Shown in pieces: positions 50,782 to 62,754 of a stretch of 64,000 bases of DNA. The DNA comes from Anaerotignum lactatifermentans. Its GTDB lineage: Bacteria; Bacillota; Clostridia; Lachnospirales; Anaerotignaceae. Position numbers and translations under genes: made by a program. Each line of letters begins with the position of its first letter. The stretch's first letter is position 1. The notes below the pieces were generated by a model. That model did no database searches. It saw nothing but the letters and a program-made list of their open reading frames with translations, and was not told the DNA's origin. The DNA is taken from assembly GCF_016902535.1 (NCBI RefSeq), contig NZ_JACSNY010000002.1, positions 1 through 64,000 of the forward strand, read 5' to 3'.

Positions 50782-51210
50782 GTGAAGCGTGATTTTGCCG
50801 TGGCTGTGAAGGCAGTCATTGTGAAAGAGGATAAAGTTCTTGTACTGCGCCGTTCCCGTCGGGAAATGGAATGCAGCTACATGAATAAATACCAGAAATG
50901 GGATCTCCCCGGAGGCGGACTGCATTTTTACGAAAAGGCAGAGGATGGACTTCGGCGGGAGATTCGGGAAGAGACAACGCTCCAGGTCAGCATCGGAACG
51001 CCGGTTTCCATGTTCGATGTGATACGGCGGCAGGTTCACCTCTGCATCTTCACTTATGCGTGCCGCTGGGAAGCGGGAGAGGTACGCCTGAGTGAGGAAC
51101 ATGAAGCATACATATGGATGACCGGAGAGGAAGTGGCGCAGAGCACACTGCCTTTTTGGATGAAACGGGATCTGCTCCGGGGCCTGGAGCAGTTTGGGAA
51201 AAACGCGTGA
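50782..51210 (+). CDS. Nudix hydrolase
   Basis: 142 residues, GTG start behind AGGAGGTGAG. The Nudix box is intact: GGGLHFYEKAEDGL followed by REIREETTL. It hydrolyses a nucleoside diphosphate linked to some other group; the substrate is unknown. The start MKRDFAVAVKAVIVKEDKVL is typical of ADP-ribose pyrophosphatase-like or MutT-like members. A terminator follows. Confidence 0.88.
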   Translation: MKRDFAVAVKAVIVKEDKVLVLRRSRREMECSYMNKYQKWDLPGGGLHFYEKAEDGLRREIREETTLQVSIGTPVSMFDVIRRQVHLCIFTYACRWEAGEVRLSEEHEAYIWMTGEEVAQSTLPFWMKRDLLRGLEQFGKNA

Positions 51211-51240
51211 TTTTGCCTATGGCAAAGAACGCGTTTTTTT
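51199..51240 (+). terminator. Intrinsic terminator after the Nudix gene
   Basis: AAACGCGT pairs with ACGCGTTT, with an inner TTTGCC-TAT-GGCAAA stem, then TTTTTT. It overlaps the last codons of the Nudix gene. Confidence 0.78.
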
Positions 51241-51580
51241 GTGAAGAAAATCAGAATGAAGAAAATCCTGCAAAACCCAATGTTATGTGTAATTTTTTCA
51301 AGGGAATCCGTTTATTTTGCGGAAACAAATGTTAAAAATATGTAAAAAAACCATGAAAAAGACAAGTCTATTTTGTGTGAATTCACAATAGCTTTTTTTT
51401 GAACAGTAGAAGTATTCACGACTTTAGATTTTGTGTGCTAATAAATAGTATGCAAAATACCATAGACAAATCCCGATAAATTAAGGATTTTGTTTTTCTG
51501 AGAAATATATTTCGATTTAATTTTAACAATAATGTCGACGATTCTGCATTTTTATATAAACAACGGGGCGGAAGTGCATA

Positions 51581-51609
51581 TTGACATTATGGAATCGTTC
51601 CAGTATTAT
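51581..51609 (+). promoter_or_regulatory. Promoter of the V-ATPase operon
   Basis: TTGACA, 17 bases, TATTAT. It lies about 260 bases before the first gene, so a long untranslated leader is predicted. Confidence 0.72.
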
Positions 51610-51649
51610 TTAAAATAAGGTATGGTATAAATACAAGTCATACCCCGGA

Positions 51650-51694
51650 TTTGCCGATAAAACTTATAAAATTTTGACATTTTTTACCGGCAAA
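51650..51694 (+). promoter_or_regulatory. Leader hairpin, possible attenuator
   Basis: TTTGCCGATAAA pairs with TTTACCGGCAAA at 11 of 12 positions around a 21-base loop. The T-rich stretch TGTTTTCCTTTTTTG follows. It could terminate transcription before the operon. It does not match a class that I recognise. Confidence 0.4.
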
Positions 51695-51869
51695 ATGTTT
51701 TCCTTTTTTGTGTTAAATGAATGGGAAAGGAAGGAAATGCATTGGTTTGCGTGGAAGGGTACAGGGTATTACTGGAAACATGATTATGTTATATTATTAA
51801 CAATATGTTTTGTATCGGAACATGAAACACCTATGCAGACAGTAACAAAAAATTGCAGCAAGAGAGGTG

Positions 51870-52188
51870 ATGAAGGTGGCTTATGAAATTTTGAAAAGTA
51901 TTGTGGATGCGGAAGCACAGGCTGTGGAAAAGAAACGTCAGGCCAATGCGGAAGCCGAAAATATGAAGGCGGAAGCAAAGGCACAGAGCACGGCCCTGCT
52001 GGACAGCACCCGCAAAGAGGGCCTGCGGGAGATCGATGACGCAGTAGCGCGCGCTGTGGAAGACAGTGTGGTTACCATTCAGGGGATTCGCCGCGATGCC
52101 CAGGAGGCTTGTTCGGAAATCAGAAGTCAGGCTGCAGGCAAAAAGGAAAAAGCAATTCAGGCGGTAATCGGAAAGGTTGTGGGAACTT

Positions 52189-52202
<14 letters not shown>
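51870..52202 (+). CDS. ntpF: V-type ATPase subunit G/H-like (NtpF)
   Basis: About 110 residues, nearly all charged helix (EKKRQANAEAENMKAEAKAQ), forming a coiled-coil peripheral stalk with NtpE. Start chosen at the ATG at 51870 behind AGAGAGG; a GTG three bases earlier is possible. It overlaps the ntpI start. Order and size match NtpF, first gene of the Enterococcus hirae ntpFIKECGABD operon. Recognised mainly from position, because this subunit is poorly conserved. Confidence 0.82.
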
Positions 52203-54661
<2,459 letters not shown>

Positions 54662-54687
54662 TTCGTAAAAAAGGAGGAATCACTCCT

Positions 54688-55248
54688 ATGAATGACGGTA
54701 AAATCATTATAGACAGAATCATGCAGGAAGCGGATAAGGAGATCCAGGTAATCCTGGGTCAGGGCAAAAAAGAGGCAGACGCCATTTTAAAGGCGGCCCA
54801 GGAAAAAGCCCGCAAGGAAAAGGAATCCTACCGCAAAAGAGCTGAGGAAGAAGCCAGAAAGGCACATGCCAAAGAGGTTTCCGGCGCTGAAATGGAAGCG
54901 AAAAAATCCCTGCTGCAGGAAAAGCAGGCCATTTTGAGCGAGGTAATCGACGAGGCAAAAACAAGACTGGAACAGCTGCCTGATGAGGAATATGCAAAAG
55001 TCATTGGCGGTATGCTGGATCGTCTGGACCCTGCGGAAGGCAAGGAAATCATCGTTTCTGAAAAGGATCATTCCCGTCTGGCGGCTGTGATTGCCGAAAA
55101 GGGACTGGTGCTGTCCGACGAAACAAGAGAGATCGATGGCGGTTTTATTGTAAAGAACGGCGATATCGAATATAACTATTCCTTTGAAGCGATCATTATG
55201 GTAGAAAAAGAAGAGATTCAGCAGACAGCAGCGAAAATATTGTTTTAA
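54688..55248 (+). CDS. ntpE: V-type ATPase subunit E
   Basis: 186 residues. A long charged N-terminal helix (~1-100: ADAILKAAQEKARKEKESYR) forms the peripheral stalk with NtpF, and a compact C-terminal domain (DGGFIVKNGDIEYNYSFEA) binds the catalytic head. AAAGGAGGAATC precedes the ATG. Length and signature fit the family. Confidence 0.93.
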   Translation: MNDGKIIIDRIMQEADKEIQVILGQGKKEADAILKAAQEKARKEKESYRKRAEEEARKAHAKEVSGAEMEAKKSLLQEKQAILSEVIDEAKTRLEQLPDEEYAKVIGGMLDRLDPAEGKEIIVSEKDHSRLAAVIAEKGLVLSDETREIDGGFIVKNGDIEYNYSFEAIIMVEKEEIQQTAAKILF

Positions 55249-55260
55249 GGAGGGGTAGAA

Positions 55261-56238
55261 ATGTCTAAAAATAAAATTTACCCTTTCGCCGTGGCGAGCG
55301 TTCGTTCCATGGAAAACAAGCTGCTGAGCAAGCAGAAGCTGATGCAGATGGCGGAAGCCAAATCTGTGGAGGAGGCAGTACGTATGCTGTCGGATACCGC
55401 TTATGGCAAGACACAGATTCAGGATGTGCATCAGTTTGAGCAGATGATCGAGAGCCATTTGGAGGAAACCTATACTTCCGTGGCGAAATTGATCCCGGAC
55501 GAAGCGCTGATTGATATTTTCCTTTATAAAAACGACTATCACAATGTGAAAGTTCTGATTAAGGAGGAAATTTCCCGTGTCAGCGGCAAGCGTCTGCTGG
55601 TCAGAGGCGGTACTATCCCGCTGGAGGTTCTGGTAAAGAGTTTCCGGGAACGCAATTACGCGGAGCTGCCTACCATTGACGGAGATGCTGTGGAAGAGGC
55701 CATTGCCTTGTACGCAAAGACGAAAAACGGCCAGTACATTGATACAGTTCTGGATAAAGCCTGCTTTGCGGCAATGGCGGCCAGAGCGGCGGAAATGAAA
55801 AACCGCTTTGTGCAGAAGTATGTTATGATCCTGGCGGATCTGACAAATCTGAAAACAGCGCTGCGCGTAAAAATGATGAGACGGCCTTTCCAGGCATTTG
55901 AGGACGCTTATGTTGTCGGCGGCAGTATCCGGCTGGATATTTTTGTCCGGGCTTTCCGGGACGAGAGCCTGATTCCGGTGTTGAAGGAAACGGCATATGG
56001 TTCTCTGTGTGAACAGAATATGGAGCAGGGCTTTACGGTATTTGAAAAGGCCTGTGACGATTATCTGATGGACTATGTAAAAGAAGCCAAGTATAAAACA
56101 CTGACACCGGAACCGGTTGTTGCCTATATACTGGCAAAGGAAACAGAAGCGAAATGCGTCCGGATCATTCTGACTTGCAAAATGCATGAGATCGATGCGG
56201 AGATCATCAAAGAAAGGGTGAGAGAAGTATATGTCTAA
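55261..56238 (+). CDS. ntpC: V-type ATPase subunit C (d-like)
   Basis: 325 residues, all helix, no membrane segment. It forms the socket joining the rotor shaft to the K ring. Text such as YAVASVRSMENKLLSKQKLMQ-like start and YILAKETEAKCVRIILTCKM is typical of NtpC/AtpC. AAGGAGGGG precedes the ATG, and the gene overlaps ntpG by eight bases. Confidence 0.93.
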   Translation: MSKNKIYPFAVASVRSMENKLLSKQKLMQMAEAKSVEEAVRMLSDTAYGKTQIQDVHQFEQMIESHLEETYTSVAKLIPDEALIDIFLYKNDYHNVKVLIKEEISRVSGKRLLVRGGTIPLEVLVKSFRERNYAELPTIDGDAVEEAIALYAKTKNGQYIDTVLDKACFAAMAARAAEMKNRFVQKYVMILADLTNLKTALRVKMMRRPFQAFEDAYVVGGSIRLDIFVRAFRDESLIPVLKETAYGSLCEQNMEQGFTVFEKACDDYLMDYVKEAKYKTLTPEPVVAYILAKETEAKCVRIILTCKMHEIDAEIIKERVREVYV

Positions 56239-56548
56239 AGTTGGTATCATTGGCGATAAAGACAGTATTCTGGGCTTCCTCGCTCTGGGAATCAATATTT
56301 TTCCCGCGTATACTCCCGAGGACATCAAAAAGACCATCCACAATCTGGCGGAAAAAGAGTACGCGATCATTTATATCACGGAAGAAGCCAGCTTGCAGGC
56401 GAAAGAGAGTATTGCGAAATATAAGGATTTTGAATTACCGGCGATCATCGTGATTCCGGGCATCGGCGGCAGCATGGGCCTGGGTATGAACGAAGTAAGA
56501 GAGTCGGCGAAACGTGCCATCGGTGCGGATATACTATTTGGTGAATAA
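56231..56548 (+). CDS. ntpG: V-type ATPase subunit F (NtpG)
   Basis: 105 residues, a Rossmann-like central-shaft protein: KVGIIGDKDSILGFLALGI, AIIYITEEASLQ and AIIVIPGIGGSMGLGMNEV. It binds subunit D and takes part in rotation. Named NtpG in E. hirae, AtpF in other schemes. Confidence 0.93.
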   Translation: MSKVGIIGDKDSILGFLALGINIFPAYTPEDIKKTIHNLAEKEYAIIYITEEASLQAKESIAKYKDFELPAIIVIPGIGGSMGLGMNEVRESAKRAIGADILFGE

Positions 56549-56569
56549 GGATTGTAGGTGAGTGAAGAT

Positions 56570-58345
56570 ATGAAAGCAGGCACGATAGTGAAGGTGTCCG
56601 GCCCGTTGGTCATCGCGGAGAACATGAGGGAAGCCAATATGTTCGACGTGGTACGTGTATCCGACAAGCACTTGATCGGTGAGATCATCGAGATGCACGG
56701 GGACAGAGCATCTATTCAGGTATATGAAGAAACATCCGGTCTGGGCCCTGGTGAGGAAGTTGTTTCCACAGGGATGCCTTTGAGCGTTGAGCTGGGCCCC
56801 GGCCTGATCTCTACCATTTATGATGGGATTCAGCGTCCGCTGGAACGGCTGTATGAGCTGAGCGGCACAAATATCCATAAGGGCGTAGAGGCACCTTCTT
56901 TGGATCGCGAGAAAAAATGGAAATTTGAACCTGCCTGCCAGGTCGGCGATAAAGTAAAAAGCGGCGACATCATCGGCAAGGTACAGGAAACAGCGGTAGT
57001 AGAATGCCGTATTATGGTACCCGTTGGTGTAAAGGGCACCATCAAGGAAATCTATATCGGTGACTTCACAGTAGAAGAAACCGTATGTATCATTACAGAT
57101 GAAAAAGGCAAAGACATCGAAGTAACCATGATGCAGAAATGGCCCGTTCGTAAGGAAAGACCTTACAAGGTAAAAGAAACACCCGACTCTCTGCTGGTAA
57201 CAGGTCAGAGGGTTATCGATACGTTCTTCCCCATTACAAAGGGCGGCGTTGCTGCTATCCCTGGCCCCTTTGGCAGCGGTAAGACAGTAACACAGCATCA
57301 GCTGGCAAAATGGGCGGATGCGGATATCGTTGTATACATCGGCTGCGGCGAGCGCGGCAACGAAATGACAGACGTACTGAACGAGTTCCCCGAACTGAAA
57401 GACCCTCGTACCGGCGAGTCTCTGATGCAGAGAACCGTTCTGATCGCAAATACTTCCGATATGCCCGTAGCGGCCCGGGAAGCATCCATTTACACAGGCA
57501 TTACCATTGCGGAATATTTCCGTGATATGGGTTACAGTGTAGCGCTGATGGCAGACTCCACTTCCCGTTGGGCTGAGGCGCTGCGTGAAATGTCCGGTCG
57601 TCTGGAAGAAATGCCCGGTGAAGAAGGCTACCCTGCATACCTGGGTTCCCGTCTGGCACAGTTCTATGAAAGAGCCGGCCGCGTAGTCTGCCTGGGTTCT
57701 GACAACAGAATGGGGACTCTGACAGCCATCGGTGCGGTATCCCCTCCCGGCGGCGATACTTCCGAACCTGTATCTCAGGCGACACTGCGTATCGTCAAGG
57801 TATTCTGGGGTCTGGATTCGTCTCTGGCATACAAGAGACATTTCCCTGCTATTAACTGGCTGACCAGCTACTCCCTGTATCAGGATAAGGTAGATGTTTG
57901 GGCGGACAAAAATGTCGATCCCAATTTCTCCGAACAACGTACTCTGGCGATGCGTCTGCTGCAGACCGAAGCGGAACTGCAGGAAATCGTACAGCTGGTT
58001 GGTGTAGACTCTCTGTCTCACAGCGACAGACTGATTCTGGAAACAACACGTTCCATTCGTGAGGACTTCCTGCATCAGAACTCCTTCCACGAAGTGGACA
58101 CATACACTTCTCTGCATAAGCAGTATCGTATGCTGAAACTGATCCTGAACTTCTATGAAGAAGCAGGGGAGGCTATCAAACAGGGCGTTCCCATCCAGAA
58201 GATCACAAAGCTGGACGTTGTAGAACGTATCGGTCGTGCAAAATATGTGGAAGAGATCAACGTAGACAAGAGTTACGATGAAATCGAGCAGGATATTAAA
58301 TCCGAAATGAAAGAATTGATTCAGAAGGGGGCTGAGGAATTATGA
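56570..58345 (+). CDS. ntpA: V-type ATPase catalytic subunit A
   Basis: About 591 residues. P-loop [13 protein letters not shown] near residue 230, catalytic-site [11 protein letters not shown], and [30 protein letters not shown]-type text split across the fold identify the catalytic subunit. The ATG at 56570 is preferred; a GTG at 56558 is open in frame. It hydrolyses ATP to pump Na+ out, or works in reverse. The next gene overlaps by four bases. Confidence 0.96.
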   Translation: MKAGTIVKVSGPLVIAENMREANMFDVVRVSDKHLIGEIIEMHGDRASIQVYEETSGLGPGEEVVSTGMPLSVELGPGLISTIYDGIQRPLERLYELSGTNIHKGVEAPSLDREKKWKFEPACQVGDKVKSGDIIGKVQETAVVECRIMVPVGVKGTIKEIYIGDFTVEETVCIITDEKGKDIEVTMMQKWPVRKERPYKVKETPDSLLVTGQRVIDTFFPITKGGVAAIPGPFGSGKTVTQHQLAKWADADIVVYIGCGERGNEMTDVLNEFPELKDPRTGESLMQRTVLIANTSDMPVAAREASIYTGITIAEYFRDMGYSVALMADSTSRWAEALREMSGRLEEMPGEEGYPAYLGSRLAQFYERAGRVVCLGSDNRMGTLTAIGAVSPPGGDTSEPVSQATLRIVKVFWGLDSSLAYKRHFPAINWLTSYSLYQDKVDVWADKNVDPNFSEQRTLAMRLLQTEAELQEIVQLVGVDSLSHSDRLILETTRSIREDFLHQNSFHEVDTYTSLHKQYRMLKLILNFYEEAGEAIKQGVPIQKITKLDVVERIGRAKYVEEINVDKSYDEIEQDIKSEMKELIQKGAEEL

Positions 58346-59718
58346 TAAAGGAATATCGTTCCATTCAGGAAGTTGCCGGCCCTCTGATGGTTGTATCCGG
58401 TGTTGAAGGCGTAAAATACGACGAGCTGGGTGAAATCGAGCTGGCAAACGGTGAGGTAAGAAGATGCAAGGTTCTGGAGGTAAACGGCGATACTGCTCTG
58501 GTACAGCTGTTTGAATCTGCTACTGGTATCAACCTTTCCGACAGTAAAGTGCGTTTTTTGGGCAAGAGCCTGGACTTTGGCGTTTCCCCTGACATTTTGG
58601 GACGTGTCTTCAGCGGCATGGGCAAACCCATCGACAATGGCCCCGAAATCATTCCCGAAAAGAGAATGGATATTAACGGCGCACCTTTGAATCCTGCGGC
58701 AAGAGAATACCCTGCGGAATTTATCCAGACTGGCGTTTCCGCCATTGATGGTCTGAATACACTGGTTCGTGGTCAGAAACTGCCAATCTTCTCTGGTTCC
58801 GGTCTGCCTCACGCAAATCTGGCAGTACAGATCGCCAGACAGGCGAAAGTAAGAGGTACTGATTCCAAATTCGCCGTAGTATTTGCGGCAGTTGGTATCA
58901 CCTTTGAAGATGCGGAATTCTTCATCAATGATTTCCGTCAGACAGGCGCCATCGACCGTTCCGTTGTATTTGTAAACCTGGCAAACGACCCTGCCGTAGA
59001 GCGTGTATCCACACCTCGTATGGCACTGACCGCTGCGGAATACCTGGCATTTGAACAGGGGATGCACGTACTGGTCATCATTACCGATATTACAAACTAC
59101 GCCGAGGCTTTGCGTGAAGTATCCGCGGCGAAAAAAGAGGTTCCCGGACGCCGTGGCTATCCTGGTTACCTGTATACTGACTTGGCGACCATGTATGAAC
59201 GTGCCGGACGTATCAAAGGAAAACCCGGCTCTATTACCATGATCCCCATCCTGACTATGCCCGAGGATGATAAGACACATCCCATCCCCGACTTGACAGG
59301 ATATATTACAGAAGGCCAGATTATTCTGAGCCGTGACCTGTATAAAAAAGGTATCCAGCCTCCTATCGACGTACTGCCGTCCCTGTCCCGTCTGAAGGAT
59401 AAAGGTATCGGCAAAGACAAGACAAGAGAGGACCATGCGGATACCATGAACCAGCTGTTCGCGGCTTATTCCCGTGGTAAAGATGCGAAGGAACTGATGG
59501 CAATCCTGGGCGAAAGCGCATTGTCCGAGACTGACCTGATGTATGCGAAATTTGCGGATGAATTTGAAAAACAGTATGTTTCTCAGGGCTTCCGTACAGA
59601 CCGTACCATTGAACAGACATTGGATACCGGCTGGAAGCTGCTGCGGATGCTGCCGAAGAGTGAGCTCAAACGTATTCGTGACGAGTATCTGGAAAAATAT
59701 CTGCCGGATGAGGAGTGA
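58342..59718 (+). CDS. ntpB: V-type ATPase non-catalytic subunit B
   Basis: 458 residues. It has the family's altered nucleotide loop [20 protein letters not shown] in place of a P-loop, plus [20 protein letters not shown] and [17 protein letters not shown]. It alternates with NtpA in the head and is not catalytic. The ATG overlaps the NtpA stop (ATGA). Confidence 0.96.
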   Translation: MIKEYRSIQEVAGPLMVVSGVEGVKYDELGEIELANGEVRRCKVLEVNGDTALVQLFESATGINLSDSKVRFLGKSLDFGVSPDILGRVFSGMGKPIDNGPEIIPEKRMDINGAPLNPAAREYPAEFIQTGVSAIDGLNTLVRGQKLPIFSGSGLPHANLAVQIARQAKVRGTDSKFAVVFAAVGITFEDAEFFINDFRQTGAIDRSVVFVNLANDPAVERVSTPRMALTAAEYLAFEQGMHVLVIITDITNYAEALREVSAAKKEVPGRRGYPGYLYTDLATMYERAGRIKGKPGSITMIPILTMPEDDKTHPIPDLTGYITEGQIILSRDLYKKGIQPPIDVLPSLSRLKDKGIGKDKTREDHADTMNQLFAAYSRGKDAKELMAILGESALSETDLMYAKFADEFEKQYVSQGFRTDRTIEQTLDTGWKLLRMLPKSELKRIRDEYLEKYLPDEE

Positions 59719-59724
59719 TGAACT

Positions 59725-60399
59725 GTGACGAAATTAAACGTCAATCCTACCCGAATGGAAATGACCAGGCTCAAACGTCAGCTGAAAACGGCGACCAGAG
59801 GGCATAAACTGCTGAAGGATAAACTGGATGAACTGATGAAGCAGTTTTTGGAGATTGTCAGAGAAAATAAACGTCTGCGTGAGCAGGCGGAGGCGGCCTT
59901 GGAAGAGGCTTATCGCAACTTCATTATCGCCAGAGCGGTCATGAGCGAAAGCTCTCTGTCCGAGTCCTTGATGATCCCCCAGCAGGCTGTCTCCGTTAAG
60001 GTGACCAGACGAAACATCATGAGCGTAAATGTGCCTGTATTTGACTTTAAGAAGGAAGAGGGCAGCGGCGATATCTATCCCTATGGTATGGCGTTTACCT
60101 CCGGGGAACTGGACAGCGCCATGAATTCCTTCTCTGACGCCATGGAACCGCTGCTGCGGCTGGCGGAAAGTGAAAAAACAGCACAGCTTTTGGCGCAGGA
60201 GATCGAACGTACCCGCCGCCGTGTAAACGCGCTGGAAAACGTTATGATCCCCAACTATCAGGAAACCATTAAATTCATCGCCATGAAGCTGGAAGAAAAC
60301 GAAAGAGCCGGCACAACCAGAATGATGAAGGTAAAGGATATGGTTTTGAAAAAAGCCATCGAAGAAAAGAGAACGCGGGACGAGGCGGCACACGCCTGA
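59725..60399 (+). CDS. ntpD: V-type ATPase subunit D
   Basis: 224 residues, GTG start six bases after ntpB. Two long helices form the central shaft (NPTRMEMTRLKRQLKTATRG at the start, then RTRRRVNALENVMIPNYQET near the end). A Lys/Arg-rich tail ends the protein. Last gene of the operon; unlike E. hirae, no ntpH or ntpJ follows. Confidence 0.95.
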   Translation: MTKLNVNPTRMEMTRLKRQLKTATRGHKLLKDKLDELMKQFLEIVRENKRLREQAEAALEEAYRNFIIARAVMSESSLSESLMIPQQAVSVKVTRRNIMSVNVPVFDFKKEEGSGDIYPYGMAFTSGELDSAMNSFSDAMEPLLRLAESEKTAQLLAQEIERTRRRVNALENVMIPNYQETIKFIAMKLEENERAGTTRMMKVKDMVLKKAIEEKRTRDEAAHA

Positions 60400-60406
60400 G
60401 TTTCGT

Positions 60407-60453
60407 AAAAAACACGCAGGATATTTTATCAAAAATATCCCGCGTGTTTTTTT
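60407..60453 (+). terminator. Intrinsic terminator of the V-ATPase operon
   Basis: AAAAAACACGC-GGATATTTT pairs with AAAATATCC-CGCGTGTTTTTT, with a one-base bulge, ending in a T run. Confidence 0.85.
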
Positions 60454-60520
60454 GCATAATGCAAAAAAACATCAGCTGCGGTATAATAAAACAAAAATAA
60501 GCGCAAAAGGAGGGATCAGC

Positions 60521-61471
60521 ATGAAAAAACTGATTCTGGATTTGGATACTGGTATTGATGACAGCATGGCGCTGGCCTATGCAGTGGAAAGTTCTGATTT
60601 TGAACTGATTGGTGTAACAGGGACATACGGAAATGTTTATACGGAAGTAGGTGCGCAGAATGCGCTGAATGTATTGCAGGTACTGGGCCATTCTGATGTA
60701 CCCGTCTACTGTGGCGCGAAGCATAGTTTGCATACAGAACGGTATCTCCGCCATGAGATCAGCGCGAAAATCCACGGAGAAAATGGTGTCGGAGATGTTG
60801 ATCTGCCTATGGCATCCAGACCCATAGAAGAAAAAAAAGCCGTGGATTTCCTGATCTGGGCCATTACAAAATACCGTCAGGATCTGGTTATTGTAGCAAC
60901 GGGGCCTTTGACGAATCTGGCACTGGCATTAAAGCAGGCGCCGTTGCTGAAAGAGATCATCGGGCCTGTGGTCATAATGGGAGGTGCTTTGACTGTGCCG
61001 GGAAATGTAAGCCCTTATGCCGAGGCCAATATTTCCAAGGACCCTCATGCGGCAAAATTCCTTTTTGAAAGCGGTATCGATCTTACTATGGTGGGATTGG
61101 ATGTCACCGAGCGTTCTCAGCTGACGAAACAGGATACGCAGACCTGGCGTCAGGTACAGACCATGTCCGGCAGGGTATTTGCCGATATGGTAGATTATTA
61201 TATTGCGCAGCATCCCCACAGCGGCGCAACAGCATCCTATCTCCATGATCCCTCTGCGGTCATTTGTGCCGCACATCCCGAATGGTTTACTATGCTGCCC
61301 ATGCATATGACGGTAATTACGGAAGGAGAAGGTACAGGGCGTACCATTGGTGATCCTGCCAAGCTGAGGACGCCGGAACCCAGAGTAAAGGTCTGCGTTG
61401 GTGTGGACAGTGAAAAGGTAGAAAGACATTTTGTGGAGACATTAACGGCGTTGTTCCGAAAGGCTATTTAA
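60521..61471 (+). CDS. Inosine-uridine preferring nucleoside hydrolase family
   Basis: About 316 residues from the ATG at 60521, behind AAAGGAGGGATC; the longer frame overlaps the terminator. The Ca2+-binding aspartate cluster is LDLDTGIDDSMALAYA. VATGPLTNLALAL, VIMGGALTVPGNV and HDPSAVICAAHPEW contain the other active-site residues. It splits a ribonucleoside into base and ribose for salvage. Single gene with a neighbour that may share its transcript. Confidence 0.93.
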   Translation: MKKLILDLDTGIDDSMALAYAVESSDFELIGVTGTYGNVYTEVGAQNALNVLQVLGHSDVPVYCGAKHSLHTERYLRHEISAKIHGENGVGDVDLPMASRPIEEKKAVDFLIWAITKYRQDLVIVATGPLTNLALALKQAPLLKEIIGPVVIMGGALTVPGNVSPYAEANISKDPHAAKFLFESGIDLTMVGLDVTERSQLTKQDTQTWRQVQTMSGRVFADMVDYYIAQHPHSGATASYLHDPSAVICAAHPEWFTMLPMHMTVITEGEGTGRTIGDPAKLRTPEPRVKVCVGVDSEKVERHFVETLTALFRKAI

Positions 61472-61532
61472 ACAGGCACGAAGCACAGAAAGTTTCATAG
61501 ACTGAAAGGAAAAGGTCTTTGGAGGTGGCTGT

Positions 61533-62651
61533 ATGGCTTCCATCAGCCTGTGTATGATCGTGAAAAATGAGGAAGAGACCATGGCTCGTTGTCTGCGAGG
61601 AGTAAAGGGGATCGTGGACGAAATGATCGTAGTGGATACGGGTTCCACAGATAAAACAAGGCAGATCGCTGCTGTGGAAGGGGCCAAAGTTTTTGATTTC
61701 CCGTGGCAGGAGGATTTTTCCGCCGCCCGAAACTATTCTTTTTCTCTGGCCGTATCGGATTACTGCATGTGGCTGGATGCCGATGATGTTCTGGACGAGG
61801 AAAACCAGCGGCGTTTGGCGGAATGGAAAAATCGTCTGGATCAGGAGCAGCCGGATGTGGTGATGACGCCCTATGATGTGGCGTTTGACGAGGAAGGCAG
61901 AGCTATCTTTACTTATTTTCGGGAGCGTATTCTGCGCAGAGGTCCCTTGAGCCGCTGGCAGGGGAGAGTTCATGAAGTCATTACGCCGTGGGGAAAGGTG
62001 GTTTATGGAGATGTGCATATCCGCCATAAAAAGGAAAAGCCCCATGATGGAGACAGAAACCTGCGGATTTATGAAACCATGCTGGCAGAGGGTTGTGACT
62101 TCTCTGCCCGGGAACTGTATTATTATGGTCGGGAATTGTATTATCATGATCGGAACGAAGAGGCGGCCGCTGCTTTTCGTGAATTTTTACAGCGTCCGGA
62201 CGGATGGCTGGAAAATCAGTTGGAAGCCAGTCGTCAACTAGCGGAATGTTATGGAAGGCTGGGAGAGGAGGAACAACAGCTTCGTGTGCTGTATGACAGC
62301 TTTTTACTGGATCTGCCCCGGGCGGAGACCTGCTGTATGCTGGGTGGGATCTATTTCCGGCAAAAGGAATGGCGGAAGGCAGCCTTCTGGTATGAAACGG
62401 CGCTGCGCCGGGAAAGAGAGCAGACCGGCGGATTTGTTCAGGAGGACTGCTATGGATATTTGCCCTGTATCCAGCTTTGTGTTTGCTATGACCGGCTGGG
62501 GGAATACGAGAGGGCCGAAACCTGCAACGAAATGGCGGCGCTATGGAAACCAAATGATCCGGCGGTGGCGTATAATCGAAATTATTTCCGGCAGAAAAAG
62601 GAATCAGAGACCGGAAATGTGACAAGTGAAAGCCTGAGAACATCCTTATAA
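61533..62651 (+). CDS. Family 2 glycosyltransferase with TPR-like C-terminus
   Basis: 372 residues. The GT-A domain (~1-200) has SLCMIVKNEEETMARCL, VDTGSTDKT and the metal-binding DXD in MWLDADDVLDEEN. The second half (~200-360) is helical with TPR-like repeats (FSARELYYYGRELYYHDRNE and CYDRLGEYERAETCNEMA). The layout resembles SunS-like or spore-surface glycosyltransferases. The acceptor is unknown. GGAGGTGG precedes the ATG. A bidirectional terminator follows. Confidence 0.87.
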   Translation: MASISLCMIVKNEEETMARCLRGVKGIVDEMIVVDTGSTDKTRQIAAVEGAKVFDFPWQEDFSAARNYSFSLAVSDYCMWLDADDVLDEENQRRLAEWKNRLDQEQPDVVMTPYDVAFDEEGRAIFTYFRERILRRGPLSRWQGRVHEVITPWGKVVYGDVHIRHKKEKPHDGDRNLRIYETMLAEGCDFSARELYYYGRELYYHDRNEEAAAAFREFLQRPDGWLENQLEASRQLAECYGRLGEEEQQLRVLYDSFLLDLPRAETCCMLGGIYFRQKEWRKAAFWYETALRREREQTGGFVQEDCYGYLPCIQLCVCYDRLGEYERAETCNEMAALWKPNDPAVAYNRNYFRQKKESETGNVTSESLRTSL

Positions 62652-62657
62652 AAAAGA

Positions 62658-62704
62658 ACAACACGCTGGAATCCTTGTAACACAGAGGATTTCAGCGTGT
62701 TGTT
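62658..62704. terminator. Bidirectional terminator
   Basis: AACAACACGCTGGAATCCT pairs with AGGATTTCAGCGTGTTGTT with one mismatch, and TTTTG follows; it serves the glycosyltransferase gene and the opposing asnA. Confidence 0.8.
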
Positions 62705-62754
62705 TTGATCCGTCATTTCTTTCAAAAAGAAATGAATATTTTGCTTTTTGTGGT

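Larger units (their letters stand above)
51241..51869 (+). other. Long A+T-rich leader region of the V-ATPase operon
   Basis: About 630 bases without a supported gene. Contains A+T-rich sequence, the operon promoter at 51581-51609, and a probable leader of some 250 bases. A 71-codon frame at 51674 lacks a ribosome site and overlaps the leader hairpin. The hairpin at 51650-51694 with a following T-rich run is listed separately. Confidence 0.6.

Noticed and set aside
51674-51886. 71-codon frame before the V-ATPase genes
   Set aside because: It lies in the leader and overlaps the hairpin region and the ntpF start; no family or ribosome site.
54787-58117. Two long minus-strand frames opposite the V-ATPase genes
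   Set aside because: Shadows of ntpE/ntpC and ntpA; the plus-strand proteins are firmly identified.
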